From positions 1 to 64,000 of the forward strand of contig DJYK01000001.1 in the NCBI GenBank assembly GCA_002450095.1: a stretch of 64,000 bases of DNA, written 5' to 3'. Under the pieces are notes generated by a model. The model was not told the DNA's origin and made no database searches. It saw nothing but the letters and a program-made list of their open reading frames with translations. Position numbers and translations under genes: made by a program. This DNA comes from Mageeibacillus sp. UBA6980. Lineage in GTDB: Bacteria > Bacillota > Clostridia > Saccharofermentanales > Saccharofermentanaceae. Shown here piece by piece: positions 34,009 through 42,733 of the stretch (positions are counted from its first letter, which is position 1; every line of letters begins with the position of its first letter).

Positions 34009-35369
34009 TACCGGAGTATATCAAAGCAGTAATGGATGCCGTTAACGGCGCCGGATACGAATGCTATATAGTAGGCGGTGCGGTGAGGGACATCATAAGG
34101 GGAGTCCCCGTGCACGACTACGACCTTACGACTTCTGCGCTTCCGGAAGATACGATAAAGATCCTGACGTCCATGGGACAGAAACTTATAATCGACAGTG
34201 CCGTGCGCTACGGAACGGTCGTGTTTATCGACCCTTCGGATAATTCCAACAGAGTCGAGATAACTACCTTCAGAAGCGAGGACGATTACGCTGACGGCAG
34301 GCATCCGGGAAGTGTCAGACTCGGAGCGTCGCTTCAAAGCGATGCCGCCAGGAGGGACTTTACGATCAATTCCCTCTATATGGACCGGGATGGGAACATC
34401 TTGGATCCGAACGGGGGAAGAGCCGATATCGAGGCCGGGATAATAAGGACCGCAGGACAGCCTGAAGAAAGATTTAAGGAAGATGCCCTCCGCATACTCC
34501 GGGCCGTGAGGTTTGAAGCAAAGACCGGATTCGGGATAGAACCTCGTACTCATCAGGCGATGATCGACTGCGCGGGACTTCTTAAGAAGATCTCGGCCGA
34601 GAGGATATATACCGAACTCACGGGTGTTGTTACGGCAATATACGGTCCCGAAGCCATACGGGATAATCTTGAGGTCGTGTCACAGATCATTCCCGAGCTT
34701 CTGATCCAAAGGGATTTTGACCAGCGTTCTCCGTTCCATGACAGGGATCTTCTTACCCATACGCTTGATACGCTGTCGGGCATCTATATAGATGAGGACG
34801 GAAAGAAGGATATCGCATTGTCCTGGGGCGCTTTGCTCCACGATATAGGAAAGCCCGAGGCCTTCAATGTTGATGAGAACGGTATCGGCCACATGAAAGG
34901 GCATGCCGGTATCGGTACGAGGATAGCGGATCGCATCGCGGGCGAACTCAGATTCCCGGGAGATATCCGCGACGAGGTGTGTAAACTCGTAACTTATCAC
35001 GATACTTTCCCCGAGCCGGAGCGCAAGTCGGTAAAAAAGTTCGTCTCGCGCCTCGGTCAGGAGTTCTGCGAGAAACTTTTCTTCCTTCAGCGTGCGGATG
35101 TAAAGGCGCATTCGATATACGGTAAGCCAAGATACGAGAGATTGATGAATATCGGACGCATATATAATGAGATTAAGGAAGAGGGAAGTTGCTTCTCGAT
35201 AAGAGATCTCAAAGTGACGGGAGAAGATGTTAAATCACTCGGATTTTCCGAAGGTCCTTTGATAGGAAAGATCCTTAACGATGTTCTGTCTGAGGTCTTG
35301 GATGAGAACATAGAGAATACTTATGAGGCCGAGATCGGTTATATTAAGGAGCATTTTGAGCCAAATTAG
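34005..35369 (+). CDS. cca: CCA tRNA nucleotidyltransferase with HD domain
   Basis: A 454-residue class II nucleotidyltransferase that adds or repairs the tRNA 3' CCA end. YIVGGAVRDIIRGVPVHDYD carries the nucleotidyltransferase GG...DxD catalytic site (about residues 20-40), RRDFTINSLYMD the next motif, and ERFKEDALRILRAVRF the nucleotide-specificity helix. An HD domain (WGALLHDIGKPEAF) fills the middle. The start ATG overlaps the previous stop (ATGA). The tRNA-Thr in this window already encodes its CCA. Confidence 0.95.
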   Translation: MIPEYIKAVMDAVNGAGYECYIVGGAVRDIIRGVPVHDYDLTTSALPEDTIKILTSMGQKLIIDSAVRYGTVVFIDPSDNSNRVEITTFRSEDDYADGRHPGSVRLGASLQSDAARRDFTINSLYMDRDGNILDPNGGRADIEAGIIRTAGQPEERFKEDALRILRAVRFEAKTGFGIEPRTHQAMIDCAGLLKKISAERIYTELTGVVTAIYGPEAIRDNLEVVSQIIPELLIQRDFDQRSPFHDRDLLTHTLDTLSGIYIDEDGKKDIALSWGALLHDIGKPEAFNVDENGIGHMKGHAGIGTRIADRIAGELRFPGDIRDEVCKLVTYHDTFPEPERKSVKKFVSRLGQEFCEKLFFLQRADVKAHSIYGKPRYERLMNIGRIYNEIKEEGSCFSIRDLKVTGEDVKSLGFSEGPLIGKILNDVLSEVLDENIENTYEAEIGYIKEHFEPN

Positions 35370-35474
35370 GACTTTTTATGAATTAATTGTGAAGATTGGT
35401 CTATCTTTTTTGGAAGACCCGCTGTATAATGAACATGAATTGTCATAACCTTTTGTATGTGGAGAGGCTGTAAT

Positions 35475-35714
35475 ATGAAGAAACTTAAGAAAGTCCAGAA
35501 GAAGGGTTTTACTCTTATCGAAGTAATGGTAGTAGTAGCCATTATCGTTATCATGGCGGGTATTACTTTCATCAATGTTTCCGATTCTATCCATAAGGCT
35601 CATGAGAGACAGGACAGAGAGCAGTCGAAGTTCGTCACTCAGGTACAGTCTCAGGCAGAGTATATAAGATACAGTATGCTCTCCGGAACACCCCGTCTCT
35701 CTACATCATCCTGA
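35475..35714 (+). CDS. Stand-alone type IV prepilin-like protein
   Basis: A 79-residue protein with the prepilin peptidase site KKGFTLIEVMVVVAIIVIM: cleavage after the Gly, then Phe and a Glu at position 5, then a hydrophobic helix. Only about 45 residues follow, much shorter than normal pilins (100-200), so it may be a minor pseudopilin or a truncated relic. The ATG at 35475 follows GGAGAGG. No pil or prepilin peptidase gene is nearby. A TATAAT lies at about 35425, and a terminator follows. Confidence 0.8.
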   Translation: MKKLKKVQKKGFTLIEVMVVVAIIVIMAGITFINVSDSIHKAHERQDREQSKFVTQVQSQAEYIRYSMLSGTPRLSTSS

Positions 35715-35741
35715 TATAACATACGGATCATGATTACAAAG

Positions 35742-35768
35742 CTGCCCGGGTTCGACCGGGCAGTTTTT
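35742..35768 (+). terminator. Rho-independent terminator
   Basis: CTGCCCGG (35742-35749), loop GTTCGA, CCGGGCAG (35756-35763), then T5. It terminates the prepilin gene; the stop codon of the convergent ABC gene lies in its T-tract, so it may also serve the minus strand weakly. Confidence 0.85.
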
Positions 35769-37335
35769 ATGCCTGCATCTCGTCCGCTTCGATAAGGGCC
35801 TTGGTGGCTTCGGAGAAAGGATCGTTAAGTATCTTCTGTGTCTGTCCGCGCTCGACGATCTTCCCTTTATCCATAACGATTATATTCGAGCACATGGCTC
35901 GTATGACTCTGAGATTATGTGACACTATGATCATGGCCGTGCCCCGCTTGGTATTGATGTCGGACAGGAGTTTGATCACCGATGCCTGTGAGGAAGCATC
36001 CAGAGCGGAGAACGGTTCATCTGCGATTATGAGTGTGGGCTCTCTTACGAGGCACATCGCTATGGCGGCTTTCTGCCTTTGGCCTCCCGAGAGCTGGTGA
36101 GGGAATCTCATCAAATGATCCCGATTAAGCCCCACAGACTCCAGTGCTTCGGTAAACACTGTTTCAAGATCGTCTTTACTGACCTTCCGCCCGGAACTTA
36201 CTATGGCTTCGTTAAGATGCCACTTGATCGTATGCGCGGGATTCAGGCTCGAGACCGGATCCTGGAATACGGCGGCTACCTTTCCCTTTATAGAGACGGT
36301 TCCCGACTCGGGTCTGATCAGTCCCAGAAGAGTCTTTATGAGCGTGGTCTTACCGCATCCGGAAGAACCGATTAGTCCCAGACATTCCCCGTCTCTTAAC
36401 TCGAGATCGATCCCGCTGATCACGCGTTTAATATTTCTGCTGAACAGATTCGGATTGCCGTAGCCTGCGCATATATCCTTCGCGGAGAGCACAACGGGAG
36501 CGTCGTCTTTGGCGGTACCGGGGGTGATGTGAAGGATGGACGGATCGAGCCTCGAGCTCGTGAGAAGTTCGGCGGTAAATGCGGACTTCGGTTGTCCCAT
36601 TATATCCCATGAGGTATCTGAATCGATTATGGTACCGTCCTTCATTACCATGACTCTGTCGCAGAAATTCCTTACCGTGCTCAGGTTATGTGAAATGAAC
36701 AGGATGGATATTCCGAGCTCGTGACACATCTCATGCAAAAGCTGCATTATCGACATCGATGTCACCGTATCAAGGGACGAGGTCGGTTCGTCCGCTATCA
36801 GAAGTGCGGGGTTCATGAGCGCCGCACCTGCAATGAGTACTCTTTGTCTCTGACCTCCGGACAGTCTGTGCGGATATCTTTTGGCGATCTGTTCCGGATC
36901 GTCAAAACCGACGGTCCTGAGCATGCTGATTATGCGGTCGTGACCTTCTTTCGGGCTTCCTCTTCGGACGCTGATTATCTCTTTAAGGTTTGACTCCACC
37001 GTCTGAAGAGGATCCAACGCCGAAGAAGGATCCTGGAAGATGATACCGATCTTCTCGCCGAGAAGTCTCCTTCTCTCCTTGGGAGTCTTCTTAACAAGGT
37101 CCTCTCCTTCGAATATGATCTCTCCTTTGTCGATGGTCATGAAATCATTAAGAAGTCCCGAGATCGCCAGGGCGGTCATGGTCTTTCCTGAGCCGGAGTT
37201 GCCTATAAGGCCGAGGATCTCTCCGGTCCTCATCTTGAATGTAAGATCGTTGATGATCCTTCGAGACTCTTCGCTTCCGTTATTGACGGACAGGCAAAGA
37301 TCTCTGACTTCCAATATGTTCCCCTTGTACTTCAT
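35767..37335 (-). CDS. Fused dipeptide-type ABC ATPase (two domains)
   Basis: A 522-residue protein joining the DppD- and DppF-like ATPases. First half: GNSGSGKT (Walker A), LSGGQRQRVLIAGA, LLIADEPTSSLD. Second half: GSSGCGKTT, LSGGQRQKAAIAM, LIIADEPFSALD. It energises import of peptides, nickel or similar. The frame is open to 37368, but the ATG at 37335 has a perfect AAAGGAGG and overlaps the upstream permease stop by four bases (ATGA). Fused versions are common in Clostridia. Confidence 0.93.
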   Translation of the reverse strand: MKYKGNILEVRDLCLSVNNGSEESRRIINDLTFKMRTGEILGLIGNSGSGKTMTALAISGLLNDFMTIDKGEIIFEGEDLVKKTPKERRRLLGEKIGIIFQDPSSALDPLQTVESNLKEIISVRRGSPKEGHDRIISMLRTVGFDDPEQIAKRYPHRLSGGQRQRVLIAGAALMNPALLIADEPTSSLDTVTSMSIMQLLHEMCHELGISILFISHNLSTVRNFCDRVMVMKDGTIIDSDTSWDIMGQPKSAFTAELLTSSRLDPSILHITPGTAKDDAPVVLSAKDICAGYGNPNLFSRNIKRVISGIDLELRDGECLGLIGSSGCGKTTLIKTLLGLIRPESGTVSIKGKVAAVFQDPVSSLNPAHTIKWHLNEAIVSSGRKVSKDDLETVFTEALESVGLNRDHLMRFPHQLSGGQRQKAAIAMCLVREPTLIIADEPFSALDASSQASVIKLLSDINTKRGTAMIIVSHNLRVIRAMCSNIIVMDKGKIVERGQTQKILNDPFSEATKALIEADEMQA

Positions 37336-38150
37336 GCGCTTCCTCCTTTGACGGAAGTCCTTATCCATTCGGATATGAAGTACAGTCCTAATATGTAGAA
37401 GACGAGCATCAGTGTGGGGAATATGATGAGCCAGGGTGCGACGGTTATGTAGCTTTGCGAGTCAGCGAGGATCTTGCCGTATGATGCGGCGGGCGGCTGG
37501 ACTCCGAGCCCGAGATAACTCATGCCCGACTCGAAAAGAGTCATATTCGCAAGTCCCGTTATAACGGCCGGGAGCACCTGAGGCAAGAGGTTAGGGAGTA
37601 TATGGATAAACATGATCCTGACAGGACCGATCCCCATGACTTTGGCCTGAAGGATATAGTCCCGGTTGAGCTGCTCGATGGTCCCCGTTCTGTACACCCT
37701 CGCGAATGTCGGGGCAAACACGAGGCCTAACGCCCATATTACGTTATAAAGAGACGGGCCGAATATCGCTACGGCAACGAGCGCCAACAGTATGCCGGGA
37801 AAGCACATTACGCCGTTCGACAGTATCATTATCGCCCTGTCGATGAATCCTTTGTAGTATCCTGCCAGAAGACCTGCGACGGTGCCGAAGAACAGTGCGA
37901 CCGCGACTCCCGCAAAAGAAACGAGAAGCGTATACTTTGCCGCAGCAAGGCATCTCGAGAATAAGTCTCTTCCGAGGTTGTCCGTCCCGAACAGGTGCGA
38001 TGCCGAAGGCGGGAGGAGCTTTGCCGAGGCGTCGGTGGAATTGATGCCGTAAGGCGTCCAAAACATACCGATAATAAAGAACAGCAGTACAAAAGACAGC
38101 AGTACGATGCCTATTATCAGATATTCTCTTGAACGGTTCTGCCGGTTCAT
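37332..38150 (-). CDS. ABC transporter permease, DppC-like
   Basis: A 272-residue inner-membrane permease. N-terminal membrane helix (residues 12-32), HLFGTDNLGRDLFSR near 50 typical of DppC/OppC, four to five further helices, and the EAA-type cytoplasmic loop (YILQAKVMGIGPVRIMFIHI) that docks on the ATPase. It overlaps the DppB-like gene by four bases upstream and the ATPase by four bases downstream. Confidence 0.93.
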   Translation of the reverse strand: MNRQNRSREYLIIGIVLLSFVLLFFIIGMFWTPYGINSTDASAKLLPPSASHLFGTDNLGRDLFSRCLAAAKYTLLVSFAGVAVALFFGTVAGLLAGYYKGFIDRAIMILSNGVMCFPGILLALVAVAIFGPSLYNVIWALGLVFAPTFARVYRTGTIEQLNRDYILQAKVMGIGPVRIMFIHILPNLLPQVLPAVITGLANMTLFESGMSYLGLGVQPPAASYGKILADSQSYITVAPWLIIFPTLMLVFYILGLYFISEWIRTSVKGGSA

Positions 38151-39109
38151 GCGAGTCTCCCGTCTCTGATCCTCGGATCGATGGCTGCGGATACGATATC
38201 GGAAAGGAAGTACAGAACTACGGTCAGCATGGCAAGATAGAAGACTATTCCCGACAGCAGTGGGAAATCTCTTCTTGAAATAGCCGAGAGGAGCAGTCGT
38301 CCGAGTCCCGGCAGGTTAAATACCTGTTCAACTATGAGAGAACCGCCCATTATATCCGACAGGACGAGCGAGATGATCGTGACCGACGATGCCGCCGAAT
38401 TCGGGATGATATGCTTGAGCATGATCTGAAGATCAGAAAGCCCGTGGCTCTTTGCGGTCTTGGCGAACGCGCTTGCGCCGAACTCTATCATCGAAGCCCT
38501 TAAGAACTTAAAGGTCATCGCAATCTTGGGAAGCGCGATACAGACTGACGGTAAGATCAGGCTGATAATAAACTTTCCGAAGTGATCTCCCGGCGCGGTG
38601 TATCTTCCGACGGCGACAACTCTTAACGCTTTCGAGAAGAACAGGATCATGAGCATCGACAGCGCGAAGGGAGGGATCGCGAACAGTATGTGTCCGAATG
38701 AAGAGAGTGTCCTGTCCAAAGCCCGCCCCGGCTTTCTGCTGCAGAGGGCGGCGACCGGGAAGGAGACGGCGATGACTATGATTATCGCGAGAAAGCTCAT
38801 TCCGAACGTGACCGGAAGTCTTGAAGCGATAAGATCCTTTACGGGCTCACGGAACGACAGGGAGTTTCCGAAGTCTCCTTTTACGGCATCACCGAGCCAT
38901 GACATATACCTTGTCATGAGAGGCTTATCAAGACCGAGTTCTCTTTGCAGATTCTCGACCTGTTCGTTCGTCGCGTCGGGGCCGAGCATTATTCTTGCAG
39001 GATCCCCGGGGATTATCGAGAAAGCCGCGAAAGTCAAAAAAGAAACGAGCAGCGCAGTGAGAATGAACTCACCGGTCTTTACCAGAGCCATTCTGACTGC
39101 GCTGTTCAT
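38147..39109 (-). CDS. ABC transporter permease, DppB-like
   Basis: A 320-residue permease. FLTFAAFSIIPGDPARIML near the N-terminus and QRELGLDKPLMTRYMSWLGD match the DppB/OppB signature; five or six membrane helices follow, and the EAA loop lies around AFAKTAKSHGLSDLQIMLKH. It is nine bases downstream of the binding-protein gene and overlaps the DppC-like gene by four bases. Confidence 0.93.
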   Translation of the reverse strand: MNSAVRMALVKTGEFILTALLVSFLTFAAFSIIPGDPARIMLGPDATNEQVENLQRELGLDKPLMTRYMSWLGDAVKGDFGNSLSFREPVKDLIASRLPVTFGMSFLAIIIVIAVSFPVAALCSRKPGRALDRTLSSFGHILFAIPPFALSMLMILFFSKALRVVAVGRYTAPGDHFGKFIISLILPSVCIALPKIAMTFKFLRASMIEFGASAFAKTAKSHGLSDLQIMLKHIIPNSAASSVTIISLVLSDIMGGSLIVEQVFNLPGLGRLLLSAISRRDFPLLSGIVFYLAMLTVVLYFLSDIVSAAIDPRIRDGRLA

Positions 39110-39118
39110 ATGCGTTGA

Positions 39119-40636
39119 TTATCCCTGGACGGCTATATGGACCGTTGACATGTCCTGAATGTACATGGGATAGAGCTCGTAGCCCGTAAGGCGACGGCTT
39201 ACCGCGCATGTGCTGTAAGGATCCTGAATGTAGCAGGAGGCGGCATCCTCCGTGATGTATCCGAGAAGCTCGTGGTAGAGAGTATTGCGCTCTGCCGTAT
39301 CGGGTGTGAGAGGAATCTGAGCGAGCAATGCGTCAACTTCGGGGTTGTTGTAATTGATGAAGTTGCCGTCGTTGTCGGAGGCGTATCTTCTGACGACGTC
39401 AAAAGGAGCGTAATCGCTCGTGAGTGCGATGATCGTGGACTGGTAATCCCTTCCCTGGTAAACACGGTCGAGCCATGTTGCCCAGTCTACCTGCTCGATC
39501 GATACGTTAATGCCGACGGAAGAGAGCTGGTCGGCGATGGCGACCGCGGTGTTAACGTGGATGAGATAGTTGCTCGGAACAGTTATGGTCATGTCGAATC
39601 CGTCGGGGTAACCTGCTTCTGCAAGAAGCTCGGAGGCTCTGTCGAGATCTGCGGTATATGTACCGTCGAGACTCGTATCGTAAGCATCTCCCATTACGGG
39701 GCTCATGCCGGTTGTAAGCGGGAGACCTTCACCGTCCATTATGAGGTTGATTATTTCTTCACGGTCAACGGCGTAGTTGATCGCCTGTCTTACTCTTACG
39801 TCATCGAAAGGCGCGACGTCGTTATTGAGGAACAGTCCCTGGATCATGTTGGAACCGAGACTTAAGATGTCAAACTGCTCGGTGTCGAGCATAGCGGTCT
39901 TGTCGGCTGTCAGATAAGGGAAGATATCTATCGTTCCGCTCTGAAGCTCGAGCATGCCCGCGTCCATATCCGCGCAGACTTTGAATGTTACCTTGTCGAG
40001 GTAGGGAAGCTCGGGATTCCAGTAGTTCTCGTTCCTTGTGAGGACGATACCGATACCCGCTTCGTAGGACTCGAACTTGAAAGGTCCCGTTCCGATCCTT
40101 GTATCGCCGATCGTATCGCCCGATCCTTCGGGGATGATGGCGGCGGTGAAGTTGGAGAGCATCTCGCTGTTCGGTGCGTCAAGAGTTACCGTAACCGTAT
40201 TATCTCCGTTGTCGGTAACGGATTCCACGGACGAGAGCGTATCCATGAGCTCTGAAGCTCTCTCGAGCGAATACACGACATCGGAAGCGTCCATTGTCTC
40301 TCCGTTATGGAAGGTAACACCTTCTCTTAACGTGAAAGTGTAAGTCGTTGCATCATCGGAGATCGTTACATCCGTAGCAAGACAGGGATTGAGATTTCCT
40401 TCGTGATCGAACTTATAAAGTCCTTCGTATACATTAAAGAGAATTTCCTTGTCTCCGGCTGCGACTGCAGTATGAGGGTCGAATATCATAGGCTCCTGAG
40501 TAATGCCTACTACGGCTTCCCCTCCGTAGATGTCATTGCTGTCACTATTTGTCTTTCCGGAACATGAAACAGCGAAAAAAGAGAGTGAGAGCAGCAACGC
40601 TCCCGCTATAACTTTCTTGAAAGTTAGGTTCCTCAT
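39119..40636 (-). CDS. Peptide/nickel-type ABC solute-binding lipoprotein
   Basis: A 505-residue extracellular binding protein of SBP family 5. The signal peptide ends in a lipobox (LLLSLSFFAVSC), so it is lipid-anchored at the cysteine (residue 25). GEAVVGITQEPMIFDPHTA and NEGLYKFD-type (YEGLYKFD) segments follow the family pattern, as do the RQAINYAVDREEI helix and the C-terminal QDPYSTC. It is the first gene of the importer operon and divergent from the coiled-coil gene. The ligand (oligopeptide, nickel or other) cannot be told. Confidence 0.93.
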   Translation of the reverse strand: MRNLTFKKVIAGALLLSLSFFAVSCSGKTNSDSNDIYGGEAVVGITQEPMIFDPHTAVAAGDKEILFNVYEGLYKFDHEGNLNPCLATDVTISDDATTYTFTLREGVTFHNGETMDASDVVYSLERASELMDTLSSVESVTDNGDNTVTVTLDAPNSEMLSNFTAAIIPEGSGDTIGDTRIGTGPFKFESYEAGIGIVLTRNENYWNPELPYLDKVTFKVCADMDAGMLELQSGTIDIFPYLTADKTAMLDTEQFDILSLGSNMIQGLFLNNDVAPFDDVRVRQAINYAVDREEIINLIMDGEGLPLTTGMSPVMGDAYDTSLDGTYTADLDRASELLAEAGYPDGFDMTITVPSNYLIHVNTAVAIADQLSSVGINVSIEQVDWATWLDRVYQGRDYQSTIIALTSDYAPFDVVRRYASDNDGNFINYNNPEVDALLAQIPLTPDTAERNTLYHELLGYITEDAASCYIQDPYSTCAVSRRLTGYELYPMYIQDMSTVHIAVQG

Positions 40637-40816
40637 TCTTCTTTTCCTTCTTTCATATATTTAAGTAGTGCAAGTATGTTACTTCATTTAAGGAATTTTT
40701 TCGATAATCAAAGTAATAAATGTACCAAATTACCAAAATAAGCGATAAAGCGATAATTATTTTATGACATTTGGTGTATAATTAAATAACCTTTAACAGT
40801 TAAGGAGCTGAAACTA

Positions 40817-42529
40817 ATGAAGAAATGTCCTGTCTGCGGAGTAATGACGGGTGATAATGTTGCCCGCTGTACCATGTGCAAGTACGATTTCCAGAAAGCT
40901 TCGAGCGGAGATGCCAGCGCCGTAATGGCAGAGGCACAGAAAGTTCTTGATCAGAAGGAAGAAGAGAACCTTGCGAGAACTGAGGCAAGAAGATCCGAGG
41001 AAGAGAAGAGGCTCGCTGAGATAAGAGAGAAGATCAATCGCGAGATGGAGACTCTTACGGCCCAGTTCGAATCCGAGAAGTTAAGACTCGATGCCGAATA
41101 TGCTGCAATGCAGAAGAAGGCCATCGATGAGAAGCTTAAACTCGAGAAAGAACTCGAGCAGGCAAGGGAAGAAGTCCAGGTCGAGAGAAATAAGATAGCA
41201 GAGGCAAGATCTCAGGGCGAACAGGCCAAGAAAGAGAAAGAGGCTGAAGGTCAGGCGAAGTACGAAGAGATAGTCTCCAAGGCTGAGCAGGAGAGGCAGA
41301 TGATGCTCGATCAGACCCAGAAGGAGATCAACGAAGCCGCTGCCAGGATCGACGCCGAGTATGCCGAAGTAGTCAAGAAGAGAGATCAGCTTGTTGCCGA
41401 GGCGGAGGAAGCGCAGGCTTTCCTTGAGAATTCCGCTCAGATCAAGAAGGAAATGGAAGAGGCGAGAGCTGAACAGGACAGAGTTATCGCCGATAAGAAG
41501 AAAGAGATCGAAGCGAAGCAGCAGGAGATAGATCAGCTCCAGAAGGATTTTGAAGTAGAGAAGGCGCGTCTCGAGAAAGAGGGACGTCAGATCGCCGAAC
41601 AGCAGGCCGGTGAGGCCTTGAAGGCTAAGGAACAGGCTGAGGCGGATCTCGAGCAGATCACCAAGGAAAGAGAAGCCGTTATCGCAGAAGTCGAGAAGCA
41701 GCAGGAAGCGGCCAAGGAAGAGATCGACGGTATCAGACAGCAGGCTCAGCAGATCATCAATGAGGCCGAAGAGGCTGCAGTTAAGAGGGATGAATCCATT
41801 AAGGCTCTCGAGGAAGCCAAGAACGAGATGCTTCAGGCCCAGTCCAAGAAGGATGAGCTCGATGCTCTGATCGCCAAGGAGAACGATGAGAGAGCCGCGG
41901 CCATAGCCGAGCACGAGAAGAAGATCTCTGAATTCGAAGCATCCGCGAATGAATGGAGTACACAGATCGCAGCCATCTCCGATGAATACGAGAAGGCTAA
42001 GGTGATCATCGAGGATTCCAAGAATATCGAAGTCGCCGCGAGGGCTGAGGCCGAGGAGATCGTTCTTGAAGCGGAGAAGAGATCTGTCTTCCTGAAGGAA
42101 GCCGCTCTTAAGGAAAGTGATAAAGGTCAGTATATCAAGACCATCGAAGAGAAGGAGAATAAGATAAAGGAAATGGAGAAGGAAAGAGACGCTCTTAACG
42201 CCAAGGTCGAAGAACTCGAAGCATCCATTAAGTCACTTGAGAAGAAGATCGCTTCCGGTGCGATAGGCGGTGCATCCAACGGTCCTAAGGAATACTGTGT
42301 CGAATCCGTCAACCATAACGGTGCGGGCGAGGTAGATGAGAAGGGTATCTCCGATCTCCTTGCCAAGATGACGAAGGACGGCTGGAATCTTATCTCAGTC
42401 ATCAACGATGACGGCGGCAAGCTCCAGAGCTCGCTCGGCGGTGAATCCACTGCTTCCCTGTCCATGGGTTCTTATACCAGCAAGGAAGACAGAGTCATCC
42501 TGATCTTCGAGAGACCTAAGAAAGCCTGA
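40817..42529 (+). CDS. Zinc-ribbon, long coiled-coil and DUF4177 protein
   Basis: A 570-residue protein in three parts. Residues 1-25 form a zinc ribbon (KKCPVCGVMTGDNVARCTMC). About 45-475 is an almost unbroken charged coiled coil (Glu/Lys/Ala/Gln-rich) of some 430 residues. The C-terminus, from about 490, is a DUF4177-like domain (KEYCVESVNHNGAGE, then MTKDGWNLISVINDDGG and VILIFERPKK). It looks like a cytoplasmic structural or scaffold protein; I do not know a named relative. Preceded by TATAAT (near 40773) and closed by a terminator. Confidence 0.8.
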   Translation: MKKCPVCGVMTGDNVARCTMCKYDFQKASSGDASAVMAEAQKVLDQKEEENLARTEARRSEEEKRLAEIREKINREMETLTAQFESEKLRLDAEYAAMQKKAIDEKLKLEKELEQAREEVQVERNKIAEARSQGEQAKKEKEAEGQAKYEEIVSKAEQERQMMLDQTQKEINEAAARIDAEYAEVVKKRDQLVAEAEEAQAFLENSAQIKKEMEEARAEQDRVIADKKKEIEAKQQEIDQLQKDFEVEKARLEKEGRQIAEQQAGEALKAKEQAEADLEQITKEREAVIAEVEKQQEAAKEEIDGIRQQAQQIINEAEEAAVKRDESIKALEEAKNEMLQAQSKKDELDALIAKENDERAAAIAEHEKKISEFEASANEWSTQIAAISDEYEKAKVIIEDSKNIEVAARAEAEEIVLEAEKRSVFLKEAALKESDKGQYIKTIEEKENKIKEMEKERDALNAKVEELEASIKSLEKKIASGAIGGASNGPKEYCVESVNHNGAGEVDEKGISDLLAKMTKDGWNLISVINDDGGKLQSSLGGESTASLSMGSYTSKEDRVILIFERPKKA

Positions 42530-42559
42530 TATTTCCGAGGTTTGTAAAAGATATTTGAG

Positions 42560-42584
42560 CCGCGGCTTTTGCCGCGGTTTTTTT
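42560..42584 (+). terminator. Rho-independent terminator
   Basis: CCGCGGC (42560-42566), TTTT loop, GCCGCGG (42571-42577), then T7. It ends the coiled-coil gene. Confidence 0.9.
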
Positions 42585-42733
42585 GTATTCAGTCGAACGG
42601 AAAATGCACAAAAACATTGACAGAAAATTTATATTCTTTGTGGAAAACGCATATCAAATATTTTATAATTAAAAATGCTTGATTCTTTATCTGTCAGGCA
42701 TAAATCAAATAATCTCCAAAGGAGGAAGATCTT

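Noticed and set aside
35767..40636. Nickel-specific (Nik) importer
   Set aside because: The binding protein belongs to the broad peptide/nickel family; nothing seen favours nickel over peptides.
41081..41914. 277-residue Leu-rich minus-strand frame
   Set aside because: It is the reverse of the coiled coil; Glu/Lys codons read backwards give Leu/Phe, so the hydrophobic text is an artefact.
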